Shown: in pieces, positions 1-7,793 of the stretch
Position numbering within the stretch: position 1 is the first letter of the stretch
Layout of the letters: the number at the start of each line of letters is the position of its first letter
Assembly: GCA_001179505.1 (NCBI GenBank)
Contig: CDMY01000279.1
Location: 3,445 to 67,444 of the forward strand
Origin: Vitrella brassicaformis
Taxonomy: Eukaryota > Sar > Vitrellaceae
Direction: 5' to 3'
Length of the DNA: 64,000 nt
Notes under the pieces: generated by a model
Database searches by the model: none
Told to the model about the DNA's origin: nothing
The model's input: the letters and a program-made list of their open reading frames with translations, nothing else
Position numbers and translations under genes: made by a program

Positions 1-1530
1 GTAGCACAACTTGGCGTTCTTGGCATCCAGGCTGAGGAGGACGCGTCGCTCGTCGGGCTCGCCGGCCGACAGGAACGTGCGAACAGCCGCGATGAGTTTC
101 TCGGAGCCGGACGCCACCCCCACTGCGTACTGGCAAGGGGCCAGCGCGGCTTCCAGCTTCGGGGATTTCTGCTGCACTATCGCCCGCGTGACCCAGCGAC
201 GGATCGTCTCGCCCATCGCAATCGGCCGGACGCCTCCTGTCGCGACCCCGTCGTCGTCGGTCTTCTCGAACGCACTCAAGCGGGCCGCCGAGAGGAAGGG
301 GCGGAGGGAGGGGGGCACGCGAGAGTGGACGAGGAGCCGGACGAAGTTGGGGAGGGGCACCTTGCATCGCCAGTTGTGGATGGCGCGGAGGTGCTCATAG
401 CGCCACCCGGTCCCGCCCTGCGCCGAGCCCTTGGGCGCGGTCTTGAGTGCCCCCAAGAGGTGCTCATCGTCGGGCTCGAAGACGGTGCGGGGTGCGTTGT
501 TCGGCGGCAGGGTGGGGGACGGGTCGAGTGGGAAGGAGGCCGCCGGGTGGAGAGCGCGCAGCTTCGCAAGGGTGTCGTCGTTGTTGGGCAGCACCTTGCC
601 CGATGTGAGCGCGTTGGCGGCCCGACGAAGCTCGGCGCACTTGATCAGCCGACGAGCGCGGCTGGCGCTTGTGGCGGGGGTCGTGTTGCTGCGTCGCCTC
701 GCCCATGCGAGTGCCTCGTCCCGCAGCGCCCTCCAGTCGCCCTCGTCGAAGAGGCGGATGCGGGCCCGCCAGATGCTGGGGTCGCTGCGCTTCGTGGGGA
801 AGAGGAGCAGCGTCGGGAGCAGGAGCACAAGACGGCACGCGGCCTCTTGGAGCTGCGGGTCCGCGTGATTGACCATGAGGTCGGCTTTGGTGGCGCGGAG
901 GGCGAAGTCGTCCTGGAGTGGCCAGCGGGTGACCGTCGGGATGTTGGCCGTCATGATGCTGTGCATGTCCCATGTAAGGAGGTCACGGAGGGCGTCTTCG
1001 GGGAAGGGTGCTGGCGGCTGGTTCGAGGGCGGCGGGGCCTGAGGCTGAGCAGGGCCTCGTCCGGCTGGCGGGGGCGGAGGGGGGTTGCCGTGAGGGCCCG
1101 GGCCGCCGGAGCCTCTGTTGCGGGGCGCGGAAGACGGCGCAGGTGCCGATGCGTTGTTCCGTGATCCCCCCGACCCGCTGGGCGCTTGGACGGGCGCCAG
1201 GGGTGTTGGAGGTTGGTCTCCCGCGGCAGATGGCTGTGGGCGAGGCTCCTCCGAGTATGCGCGGGGCGAGGCCGGGCCGGAAGCGAGGCGGTTGACCACG
1301 TCGCGGCGCTGGCCGTCTGGGAGGACGTCGAGATCCTCTAGGAAGGAGGCTCGCTGGCGCAGGGCGTAGCGGCCGGCGCGGGCACGCCGCGCAGCAGCTC
1401 GGTCTTCCCGCCAAGCGCGGGTCAGCTCCCGCAGGCGATGGCGGGGGTTTTGGCGGCCGCGATCTGCCCGCTGCGAGCTTTGCGATGGAGGCCACTGAAG
1501 CGGAATGGCGTTGCTGGAGGTGAGGAGGGG
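1..1530 (-). mobile_element. Non-LTR-type reverse transcriptase, N-terminal part, truncated by window edge
   Basis: One minus-strand frame is open from about 1530 to base 1, running off the left edge. Reading from high to low coordinates there is a Pro/Gly/Ser-rich N-terminal stretch, then a helical region, then recognisable reverse transcriptase palm motifs: GTGWRYEHLRAIHN (near 360-420), GVRPIAMGETIRRW (near 190-235) and VLLSLDAKNAK (near 1-40), the last holding the catalytic Asp of motif A. These match the RT domain of non-LTR retrotransposons. The usual aromatic residue after DAKNA is replaced by KLCY, so the frame may already be degenerate at the edge. There is no obvious start codon in the upstream part, which suits a 5'-truncated or decayed element. 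Its upstream end abuts the duplicated block in front of the first F-box-like gene. RT identity is fairly sure; activity is not. Confidence 0.72.
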
Positions 1531-1751
1531 TCAGAAATGGGAACCAAAGCAGCCGTCGAGCCATACGTGTGTGGGATCTTCCAAAATATGCGGCGTCTGT
1601 TTATGTCCTGTCAGGCACAGCTGCGATGAAGGTATGAGTCCCGGCTGAGAGAAGAAGATCAGCAAGGGCCCTATCATCGGTACACAGCATGAAAACTGCT
1701 CACCTGCTGCTGCTCGTCGAGCTCTGTGTCCCTCCCTCAGACAGCTGACAA
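1495..1751 (+). repeat. Duplicated 5' block, copy A (upstream of F-box-like gene 1)
   Basis: About 250 bases immediately upstream of the first F-box-like gene recur before copies 2 and 3 with high identity, so the duplicated unit carried its leader and promoter. In copies B and C a plus-strand frame stays open (core SEMGSEAAI, then EPYVCGIFQNM, ending YHRYTA-stop). Here the same frame stops early, after CQAQLR, because of small differences near 1627. The block is probably promoter plus 5' UTR; a conserved upstream ORF is possible. Confidence 0.7.
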
Positions 1752-3230
1752 ATGATGATTTGTCTGCTGCGGTGGTGGACGTCTCGCTTCTCTTATCGGC
1801 GAGTGGCCGACCACCGTCAGCTGCTGTCGACATCCACTGAGGAGGATGATTCCACCACTCAGCTATCGGTCGTCATCGGTGGTGCTGGCGCTGACCAAGG
1901 GCTTCCTGCTGACGTCTTCGCCCGTGTGGTCATCCCTTTACTGCCTGTCGACGATGCTGTGAGGCTCCGGGCGGTCGGCAAGGCCTACGGCGCTCAGATG
2001 ATCGATGAGGCGTTCCTTCTGCGTCGCATCAGCAGCTGCCTGGCCCAGCAGCAGCTCACCGGCCTCATCGATGTGGAGAGGGACCGCGGCGTCGACCCCT
2101 CGGCCCCTTCCCTCCCACCATCCCTCTCGCGATTTGGGTATCTCGCTCGGTGTGCCTACGTCATCGAGCGGGCGGCTGAGTGGCGCTATATGGCCACATT
2201 TATCAGGGTGGCAAGTGCCTGTGGTGTGGCTGGCCATCTGCCCCTCGTGCTGTCGGCTGAGAGTGTGGCGGCTCATATTCCCGACAAGGAAACTTTCCAT
2301 CGGCTGCCTGCTGCCATGGCCGTCTACAAGACACTTGGAGATCTGCTCGGCAGTGGCGCTGACAACGGCAGTCAACAGCTTCAGCTGACCGACGGCGGCA
2401 GAGGGGAGATCGATGTCTTTGTCGTGCCCACTAACATGCTGCTTCGAGTCGTGCACTTGGCTTCCTACTTTATCTATCTGCTGGCGCTCGGTTGGGCTGT
2501 CGTGCACGGGGTGCAATTCTTGGCGTACGTCCTCACAGGTGTCCTTGATCACCTGGAGAAGCTGGACATTACATTTCGTGTCGTCTGCCAAACCGGTATA
2601 GTGATCCTCTCTATATTCCTGGGCGGGCTTATCGGCGTGTTGATCCGGAGAGTGACAAAAGCAATTTGGGTGTGGGTCCATGCGAGGAAGAGGCTGGTCC
2701 AGCACTATGACGTCGGTGAGAGGACGCTTCGCATCATCGGCCGAGATGAGATGTTCTGCTTTTGCCCCTTCCTATGGCGATGCTCTTCGACACACGGCGA
2801 CCCGCCCATCCAAGCCTGGGTGCACATCTTCCCCACATTCAGCTCCTTTGCACTGCACACGCTGCTCGGTGCGCCATCCTCCAGCCTGAGGTTTGTGCTC
2901 AAGGCCACGGTGAGCGGAAGGCATGCCGGCTATCGTCGTCTCCGTACTGACAACTTGAGCATCGGCCGAAGGGATGTCGTCGTTATCGACTGGCGGTGGG
3001 ACTTCAAGTTCTGGGAAGCAATCCGTATGGTGGTGCTGTTGGTCGGTGGCGGCTCTGTGGCGGCATCCGTGCTCCTCAGTGATGGCGGGCGCATAATGGT
3101 CGGAACCACTGAGGTGGCAGTGGCGGATGGATCTGTCGACGAGGAGTTCCCTGCCACCACAGCTGCCGTGCGAGAGCTGCTGCGGCCATATGGTCTGGGA
3201 GATTTGACGTTCCGCCCGTGGTACTGGTGA
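1752..3230 (+). CDS. F-box-like transmembrane protein, tandem copy 1 (intronless)
   Basis: A single open frame of 492 codons starts at a double ATG and has no intron, unlike almost every other gene here. Residues about 51-90 (LPADVFARVVIPLLPVDD then RLRAVGKAYG) follow the F-box pattern, suggesting an adaptor for an SCF-type ubiquitin ligase. Residues about 100-200 are the best conserved part of the family (ARCAYVIERAAEWRYM, FIRVASACG). Two hydrophobic segments near residues 232-262 and 275-305 look like membrane spans. The C-terminal third holds a conserved strand-rich module (VVLLVGGGSVAASV). It is paralogous to genes at 3814, 6095, 32358 (minus) and probably 63938. F-box assignment is by eye; function and substrate are unknown. 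Confidence 0.78.
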   Translation: MMICLLRWWTSRFSYRRVADHRQLLSTSTEEDDSTTQLSVVIGGAGADQGLPADVFARVVIPLLPVDDAVRLRAVGKAYGAQMIDEAFLLRRISSCLAQQQLTGLIDVERDRGVDPSAPSLPPSLSRFGYLARCAYVIERAAEWRYMATFIRVASACGVAGHLPLVLSAESVAAHIPDKETFHRLPAAMAVYKTLGDLLGSGADNGSQQLQLTDGGRGEIDVFVVPTNMLLRVVHLASYFIYLLALGWAVVHGVQFLAYVLTGVLDHLEKLDITFRVVCQTGIVILSIFLGGLIGVLIRRVTKAIWVWVHARKRLVQHYDVGERTLRIIGRDEMFCFCPFLWRCSSTHGDPPIQAWVHIFPTFSSFALHTLLGAPSSSLRFVLKATVSGRHAGYRRLRTDNLSIGRRDVVVIDWRWDFKFWEAIRMVVLLVGGGSVAASVLLSDGGRIMVGTTEVAVADGSVDEEFPATTAAVRELLRPYGLGDLTFRPWYW

Positions 3231-3549
3231 CTGACCTCGCTTGCTTTGCCTTATTGCGACTGCTCTAGCGAACCAAGGTCTGACTCGGTGTGTCAGCGAG
3301 ACGACATGTGATGGGTGGAAGGATGAAGGACGGTAGCAAGCACAATTCGACGACGTGTATCGTCATTGATGGAACACACATGGGGTCATTCCGACAGGCA
3401 CTCACACACTCACATGCGGACAGACATGAAGTGAAAAAATCAAAGTCATCACCCCCTAACTCTCCACGACATCTCCTGGACTACATCCATCTCTCCGGAG
3501 GTGCGGAGTAGCTTGGCGTTCATGGATGCGAGCTCATTTCGCGATCGGT
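3231..3549. other. Spacer between copies 1 and 2 with reverse-transcriptase-like remnant
   Basis: No gene is evident. On the minus strand, the stretch 3500-3570 reads AVRAFFHRSRN then ELASMNAKL, which resembles AVRTFLSAGEP ... LSLDAKNAKL of the RT fragment at the left edge with a short internal deletion. This suggests RT-derived sequence also sits in front of copy 2. Confidence 0.45.
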
Positions 3550-3813
3550 GGAAAAATGCACGAACGGCGTTCGCGGAGGTGAGGAGGGGTCGGAAATGGG
3601 AAGCGAAGCAGCCATCGAGCCATACGTGTGTGGGATCTTCCAAAATATGCGGCGTCTGTTAATGCCCTGTCAGGCACAGCTGCGATGGAGGTCGTATGAG
3701 TCCCGGCTGAGAGAAGGAGATCAACAAGAGCCCTATCATCGGTACACAGCATGAAAGTTTCTCACCTGCTGCTGCTCGTCGAGCTCTGTGTCCCTCCCTC
3801 AGACAGCTGACAA
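3550..3813 (+). repeat. Duplicated 5' block, copy B (upstream of F-box-like gene 2)
   Basis: Second copy of the leader/promoter block described at 1495-1751. The plus-strand frame that stops early in copy A stays open here from about 3548 to 3754 and ends YHRYTA-stop, 59 bases before the ATG of the F-box-like gene. Confidence 0.7.
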
Positions 3814-5271
3814 ATGATGATTTGGCTGCTGCGGTGGTGGACGTCTCGCTTCTCTTATCGGCGAGTGGCCGACCACCGTCAGCTCCTTTCGACATCCACT
3901 GAGGAGGATGACTCCACCGCTCAGCTATCGGTCGTCATCGGTGGCGCTGGCGCTGACCAAGGGCTTCCTGCTGACGTCTTCGCCCGTGTGGTCATCCCTC
4001 TGCTGCCTGTCGACGATGCCGTGAGGCTCCGGGGGGTCGGCAAGGCCTACGGCGCTCAGCTGATCGATGAGGCGTTCCTTCTCGGTCGCATCAACAGCTG
4101 CCTGGCCCAGCAGCAGCTCACCGGCCTCATCAATGTGGAGAGGGACCGCGGCGCCGACACCTCGGCCCCTCCCCTCCCAGCACCCCTCTTGCGATTGGGG
4201 TACCTCGCTCGCTGTGCCTACGTCATCGAGCGGGCGGCTGAGTGGCGCTATATGGCCAGATTTATCAGGGTGGCAAGTGCCTGCGGTGCGGCTGGCCAGC
4301 TGCCCCTGGTGCTGTCGGGTGAGAGTGTGGCGGCTCATATTCCCCACAAGGCGACTTTCCATCGGCTGCCTGCTACCATGGCCGTCTACCAAATATTTGG
4401 CGGTCTTCTTGGCAGTGGCGCTCAGCTGACCGAGGGCCGCAGAGGTAAGACCTCTGTCGCTGTCATTTCGCTCCATCCGCTGGTAACTGCAGCCGTTTAC
4501 CTTTTCTTTCTGCTGTGGTTCGCTTGGGTCCTTGTGGTGAGCACGTTGGGTACCTACCAGGACGTCCGCAATGGCCCTCTCTCGGACCGACCCGTGCTGT
4601 GCTGGATTGCTGCCTTGGCGGCTAGCCTTTGGATTAGCGCGACCGTTCTTGCTGGGGCCCTCATGGTAGGATGGCAACTTCCATCCCTGCTCCACCAAAG
4701 GAAGCGGAAGGTGCAGTGGTATCGATTCGGCGAGAGGCGGTTCCGCCTTATCGATGGAGACGAGCTGTGGCGGCTGCATCCATTCATGCGTCGGACATGT
4801 CGACATACTGACCCGCCCGTCAGCTGCAGCACGCCACCCCTCCGAGTCTACCGTTCATTCAGCGCGTTTGCCCTCGACACGCTGCTGGAGCGGCTCGCTT
4901 ATCCTTGGGCCCCGGGCCTCATGAGTGTCATTCTCGATGTGACAGTGGGGCGGCGCGGTGGCTATCGTGTCCTGCTGCGGGATGCCTTCAGCGGCGAATC
5001 TGACCCGTTCGTCGTCGATTCCCGAGTGGACTCCCCGACAGCGTTTCTCCCTCTGTACGTTCCGATGCGGGTTGTGGTGCTGTTACTGGGTGGCGGCTCT
5101 GTTGTGGCGTCAGTTTCTCTCGATGAAGGGCGAATTGTGGTCAGGACGACCGAGGCGGCGGTCAGCCATGGGGTGCCGATTGATGGGCGGTTTCCTGTCA
5201 CCGTGGCTGCCGTGCGGCAGCTGCTGAGGCGCTTTGGACTGGAAAATGAGACGGTCGGCCCGCTGCCGTGA
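3814..5271 (+). CDS. F-box-like transmembrane protein, tandem copy 2 (intronless)
   Basis: An intronless ORF of 485 codons, starting MMIWLLRWW. The N-terminal 200 residues are nearly identical to copies 1 and 3, including the F-box-like motif (LPADVFARVVIPLLPVDD). The middle diverges but again holds two hydrophobic segments (AAVYLFFLLWFAWVLVV and a second near residues 265-290). The C-terminal half (RVYRSFSAFALDTLLERL, GGYRVLLRDAFSGESD, VVLLLGGGSVVASV) is closest to the inverted copy at 32.4-33.8 kb. Those two also share their 3' flank, so copy 4 most likely came from this gene. Role unknown; membrane-anchored ubiquitin-ligase adaptor is a guess from the domain layout. Confidence 0.78.
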   Translation: MMIWLLRWWTSRFSYRRVADHRQLLSTSTEEDDSTAQLSVVIGGAGADQGLPADVFARVVIPLLPVDDAVRLRGVGKAYGAQLIDEAFLLGRINSCLAQQQLTGLINVERDRGADTSAPPLPAPLLRLGYLARCAYVIERAAEWRYMARFIRVASACGAAGQLPLVLSGESVAAHIPHKATFHRLPATMAVYQIFGGLLGSGAQLTEGRRGKTSVAVISLHPLVTAAVYLFFLLWFAWVLVVSTLGTYQDVRNGPLSDRPVLCWIAALAASLWISATVLAGALMVGWQLPSLLHQRKRKVQWYRFGERRFRLIDGDELWRLHPFMRRTCRHTDPPVSCSTPPLRVYRSFSAFALDTLLERLAYPWAPGLMSVILDVTVGRRGGYRVLLRDAFSGESDPFVVDSRVDSPTAFLPLYVPMRVVVLLLGGGSVVASVSLDEGRIVVRTTEAAVSHGVPIDGRFPVTVAAVRQLLRRFGLENETVGPLP

Positions 5272-5393
5272 CTGGTTTTGACGTGGGGATGTGCATCGAT
5301 CTGTGTGCCTGTTTGGTTCTCGAGTCTTTTACCTGTCTCGCTGACTAAACTGAAGACATCGTCAGTTTGTTTGAATGTAGCGAATGGAACACG
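5272..5393 (+). repeat. 3' flank shared with F-box-like copy 4
   Basis: About 120 bases directly after the stop of copy 2 are almost identical to the reverse complement of 32240-32357, after the stop of copy 4. The similarity ends near 5393, marking the boundary of the duplicated segment. It is probably the shared 3' UTR. Confidence 0.8.
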
Positions 5394-5829
5394 GCAGCGG
5401 CAGCTGAGCTCGTTGTGGCTCGACTGATTTTGGTTTTCCAGTGAGAGAATCTCCACACAGGGGCTTGAAGACCAGCCCGCCACTCGCAGGCGCACCGTTG
5501 TCGGCGTCACCCATGACGGATGAATCAATGACACACAAGCAAACAGCTCAGAGCAAACAACTCAAAAGGTCCGGAAGGAGAAAACAGGAAGCAGCAATTC
5601 AACTTGACTCACAGCCCCACTGCTGTAGGGTTTCGCTGACGCACGGACGCAGAGAGATGGAAAAGATCTTTGCAAAGACCGCGAGCGCAAGCTTGCAGAG
5701 GATGAGCGATGCTCCTCTGTTTTTTGGAGACAGACAACCTCTGCTCAGATGAAGCAGCACTCACGCAGCACTCGGGCATTGGCCGGCAGATGACGTTGCT
5801 GGGAGTGTGCGGCTGCTGCAGATCAATTC
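5394..5829. other. Spacer between copies 2 and 3
   Basis: I see no supported gene. Short ORFs are present on the plus strand but have no recognisable motif and no counterpart between copies 1 and 2. Confidence 0.5.
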
Positions 5830-6094
5830 GAGCCGAATGGCAAATGCTGGAGGTGAGGAGGGGTCAGAAATGGGAAGCGAAGCAGCCATCAAGCCATACG
5901 TGTGTGGGATCTTCCAAAATATGTGGCTTCTGTTTATGTCCTGTCAGGCACAGCTGCGATGGAGGTCGTATGAGTCCCGGCTGAGAGAAGGAGATCACCA
6001 AGAGCCCTATCATCGGTACACAGCATGAAAACTGCTCACATTCTTTTGCTGCTCGTCGAGGTCTCTGTGTCCCTCCCTCACAGGCGGCTGGCAA
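5830..6094 (+). repeat. Duplicated 5' block, copy C (upstream of F-box-like gene 3)
   Basis: Third copy of the leader/promoter block. The conserved plus-strand frame is open from about 5807 to 6028 and again ends YHRYTA-stop. Conservation of this frame in B and C but not A could reflect an upstream ORF or simply recent duplication. Confidence 0.7.
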
Positions 6095-7573
6095 ATGATG
6101 ATTTGGCTGCTGCGGTGGTGGACGTCTCGCTTCTCTTATCGGCGAGTGGCGACATCCACTGAGGAGGATGACTCCACCACTCAGCTATCGGTCGTCATCG
6201 GTGGCGCTGGCGCTGACCAAGGGCTTCCTGCTGACGTCTTCGCCCGTGTGGTCATCCCTCTGCTGCCTGTCGACGATGCCGTGAGGCTCCGGGCGGTCGG
6301 CAAGGCCTACGGCGCTCAGCTGATCGATGAGGCGTTCCTTCTCGGTCGCATCAAGAGCTGCCTGGCCCAGCAGCAGCTCACCGGCCTCATCAATGTGGAG
6401 AGGGACCGCGGCGCCGACACCTCGGCCCCTCCCCTCCCAGCACCCCTCTTGCGATTGGGGTACCTCGCTCGCTGTGCCTACGTCATCGAGCGGGCGGCTG
6501 AGTGGCGCTATATGGCCAGATTTATCAGGGTGGCAAGTGCCTGCGGTGCGGCTGGCCAGCTGCCCCTGGTGCTGTCGGGTGAGAGTGTGGCGGCTCATAT
6601 TCCCGACAAGGAAACTTTCCATCGGCTGCCTGCTGCCATGGCCGTCTACAAGACACTTGGCCATCAGTTCGGCAGTGACGCTGACAACGGCAGTCAACAG
6701 CTGACCGAGGGCGGCAGAGGGGAGACCGATGTCTTTATTATCCCCACCAACCTGCTGCTGCGACTCCTGACGGCAGTTGTTTACGTGGTCTATGTGCTGC
6801 TGTGGATCTGCTTAGTCGTGCACCTTGCGCTGTCTTTCTATCACGATGAAATCCTCAAGGCTCCGCATGACAACTGGCTTGTCTTGCGGTGGATTGGTGC
6901 CGGCTTTTACTGCATCTGGGTGGGGACGGGCCTGTTCCTTGCGGCCTTCCTCCTCTATGGGCGGGTCATGATCTTCTTGCTGCACGCAAGGAGCAGGCTA
7001 GTGCAATGGTATGCCATCGGCGAGAGGCAGTTCCGCATCGTCGAGAGGAACGAGCTGTGGCGGCCCATTTTCGGCCGCCCTGTCTACTGCCCCAGTGACC
7101 CGCCGGTCAACACCGAGGGCCGCTTCCCACTCTCATCCAAAATGACCGATCGCGTCTATCGTTCATTTAACGCCTTTGCCCTCGACACGCTGCTGGGACT
7201 CAACCACGTCAATCGCGCCACGAAGATCACCCTCAATGTCAGCGCGAGCTGGCGTGCTTTCCTACGCTACTCAGCGGTGCTGGGCGATTCCTTCCCCTGC
7301 GAGCCTGACATGGTCGTCATCGACATGCAAGAGTCAGAGAGGGAGCCGCCAAGGCGGCAGCCACTTTCGTACCGACCCAGACGTGTTGTGGTGCTACTAC
7401 TGGCTGGTGGTTTGGTGGCCTCCGTACACCTGGGGGAGCGTATCAATATCCACGGGCACATGATGCCGCAGATCGAGGTCGCGACGAGCGAGTGGGAGGT
7501 GACCGGTGGGGCAGCTGTCACCATGGCTCGTGTGCGGCAGCTGCTGAGGCGATTCGGGCTCATAGTGCCATGA
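6095..7573 (+). CDS. F-box-like transmembrane protein, tandem copy 3 (intronless)
   Basis: An intronless ORF of 492 codons. Compared with copies 1 and 2 it lacks about seven residues after SYRRVA in the N-terminus. The F-box-like region and the following 130 residues are almost identical to copy 2. The region around residues 190-215 (YKTLGHQFGSDADNGS) is instead closer to copy 1, suggesting gene conversion or mosaic duplication. Two hydrophobic segments follow (LTAVVYVVYVLLWICLVVHL; FYCIWVGTGLFLAAFLLYG). The C-terminus keeps the VVVLLLAGGLVASV strand and ends VRQLLRRFGLIVP. Function unknown. Confidence 0.78.
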   Translation: MMIWLLRWWTSRFSYRRVATSTEEDDSTTQLSVVIGGAGADQGLPADVFARVVIPLLPVDDAVRLRAVGKAYGAQLIDEAFLLGRIKSCLAQQQLTGLINVERDRGADTSAPPLPAPLLRLGYLARCAYVIERAAEWRYMARFIRVASACGAAGQLPLVLSGESVAAHIPDKETFHRLPAAMAVYKTLGHQFGSDADNGSQQLTEGGRGETDVFIIPTNLLLRLLTAVVYVVYVLLWICLVVHLALSFYHDEILKAPHDNWLVLRWIGAGFYCIWVGTGLFLAAFLLYGRVMIFLLHARSRLVQWYAIGERQFRIVERNELWRPIFGRPVYCPSDPPVNTEGRFPLSSKMTDRVYRSFNAFALDTLLGLNHVNRATKITLNVSASWRAFLRYSAVLGDSFPCEPDMVVIDMQESEREPPRRQPLSYRPRRVVVLLLAGGLVASVHLGERINIHGHMMPQIEVATSEWEVTGGAAVTMARVRQLLRRFGLIVP

Positions 7574-7793
7574 CTGACTGACTCGTATTGGTTGGTTTTT
7601 GTGCGGTGGCCATGATTGCTATGTGGCGTGTGTCCGGCACCACCCGGCCTGGGAGCTGGAGGGAGGGGAGATGGGGGGAGGGATAGAGACAGACATGGAT
7701 GCGTGTCGGTGTGTGACCTTCATTTCTTATGCAAAGGCTGGCGCCAAATTGGCTCCGGAGTTTACCGGAGAGGAGTAGACCTTTATTTGATGA
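7574..7793 (+). promoter_or_regulatory. Upstream region of the MORN gene with short direct repeat and E2F-like site
   Basis: An 18-20 base element (TTTACCGGAGAGGA with flanks) occurs near 7757-7776 and again near 7851-7870, the second inside the first exon. GGCGCCAAA near 7740-7748 resembles an E2F/DP site in reverse orientation. No coding evidence in this spacer. Confidence 0.35.

Noticed and set aside
325-1164. Long plus-strand ORF of about 280 codons
   Set aside because: It is antisense to the reverse transcriptase frame, has biased Arg/Gly/Ala composition and no motif; GC-rich shadow ORF.
1938-2705. Minus-strand ORF of 255 codons opposite F-box-like copy 1 (and equivalents at 3925-4806 and 6185-6697)
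   Set aside because: Conserved only because the coding strand is conserved; it is the antisense shadow of the family and begins without a good start.
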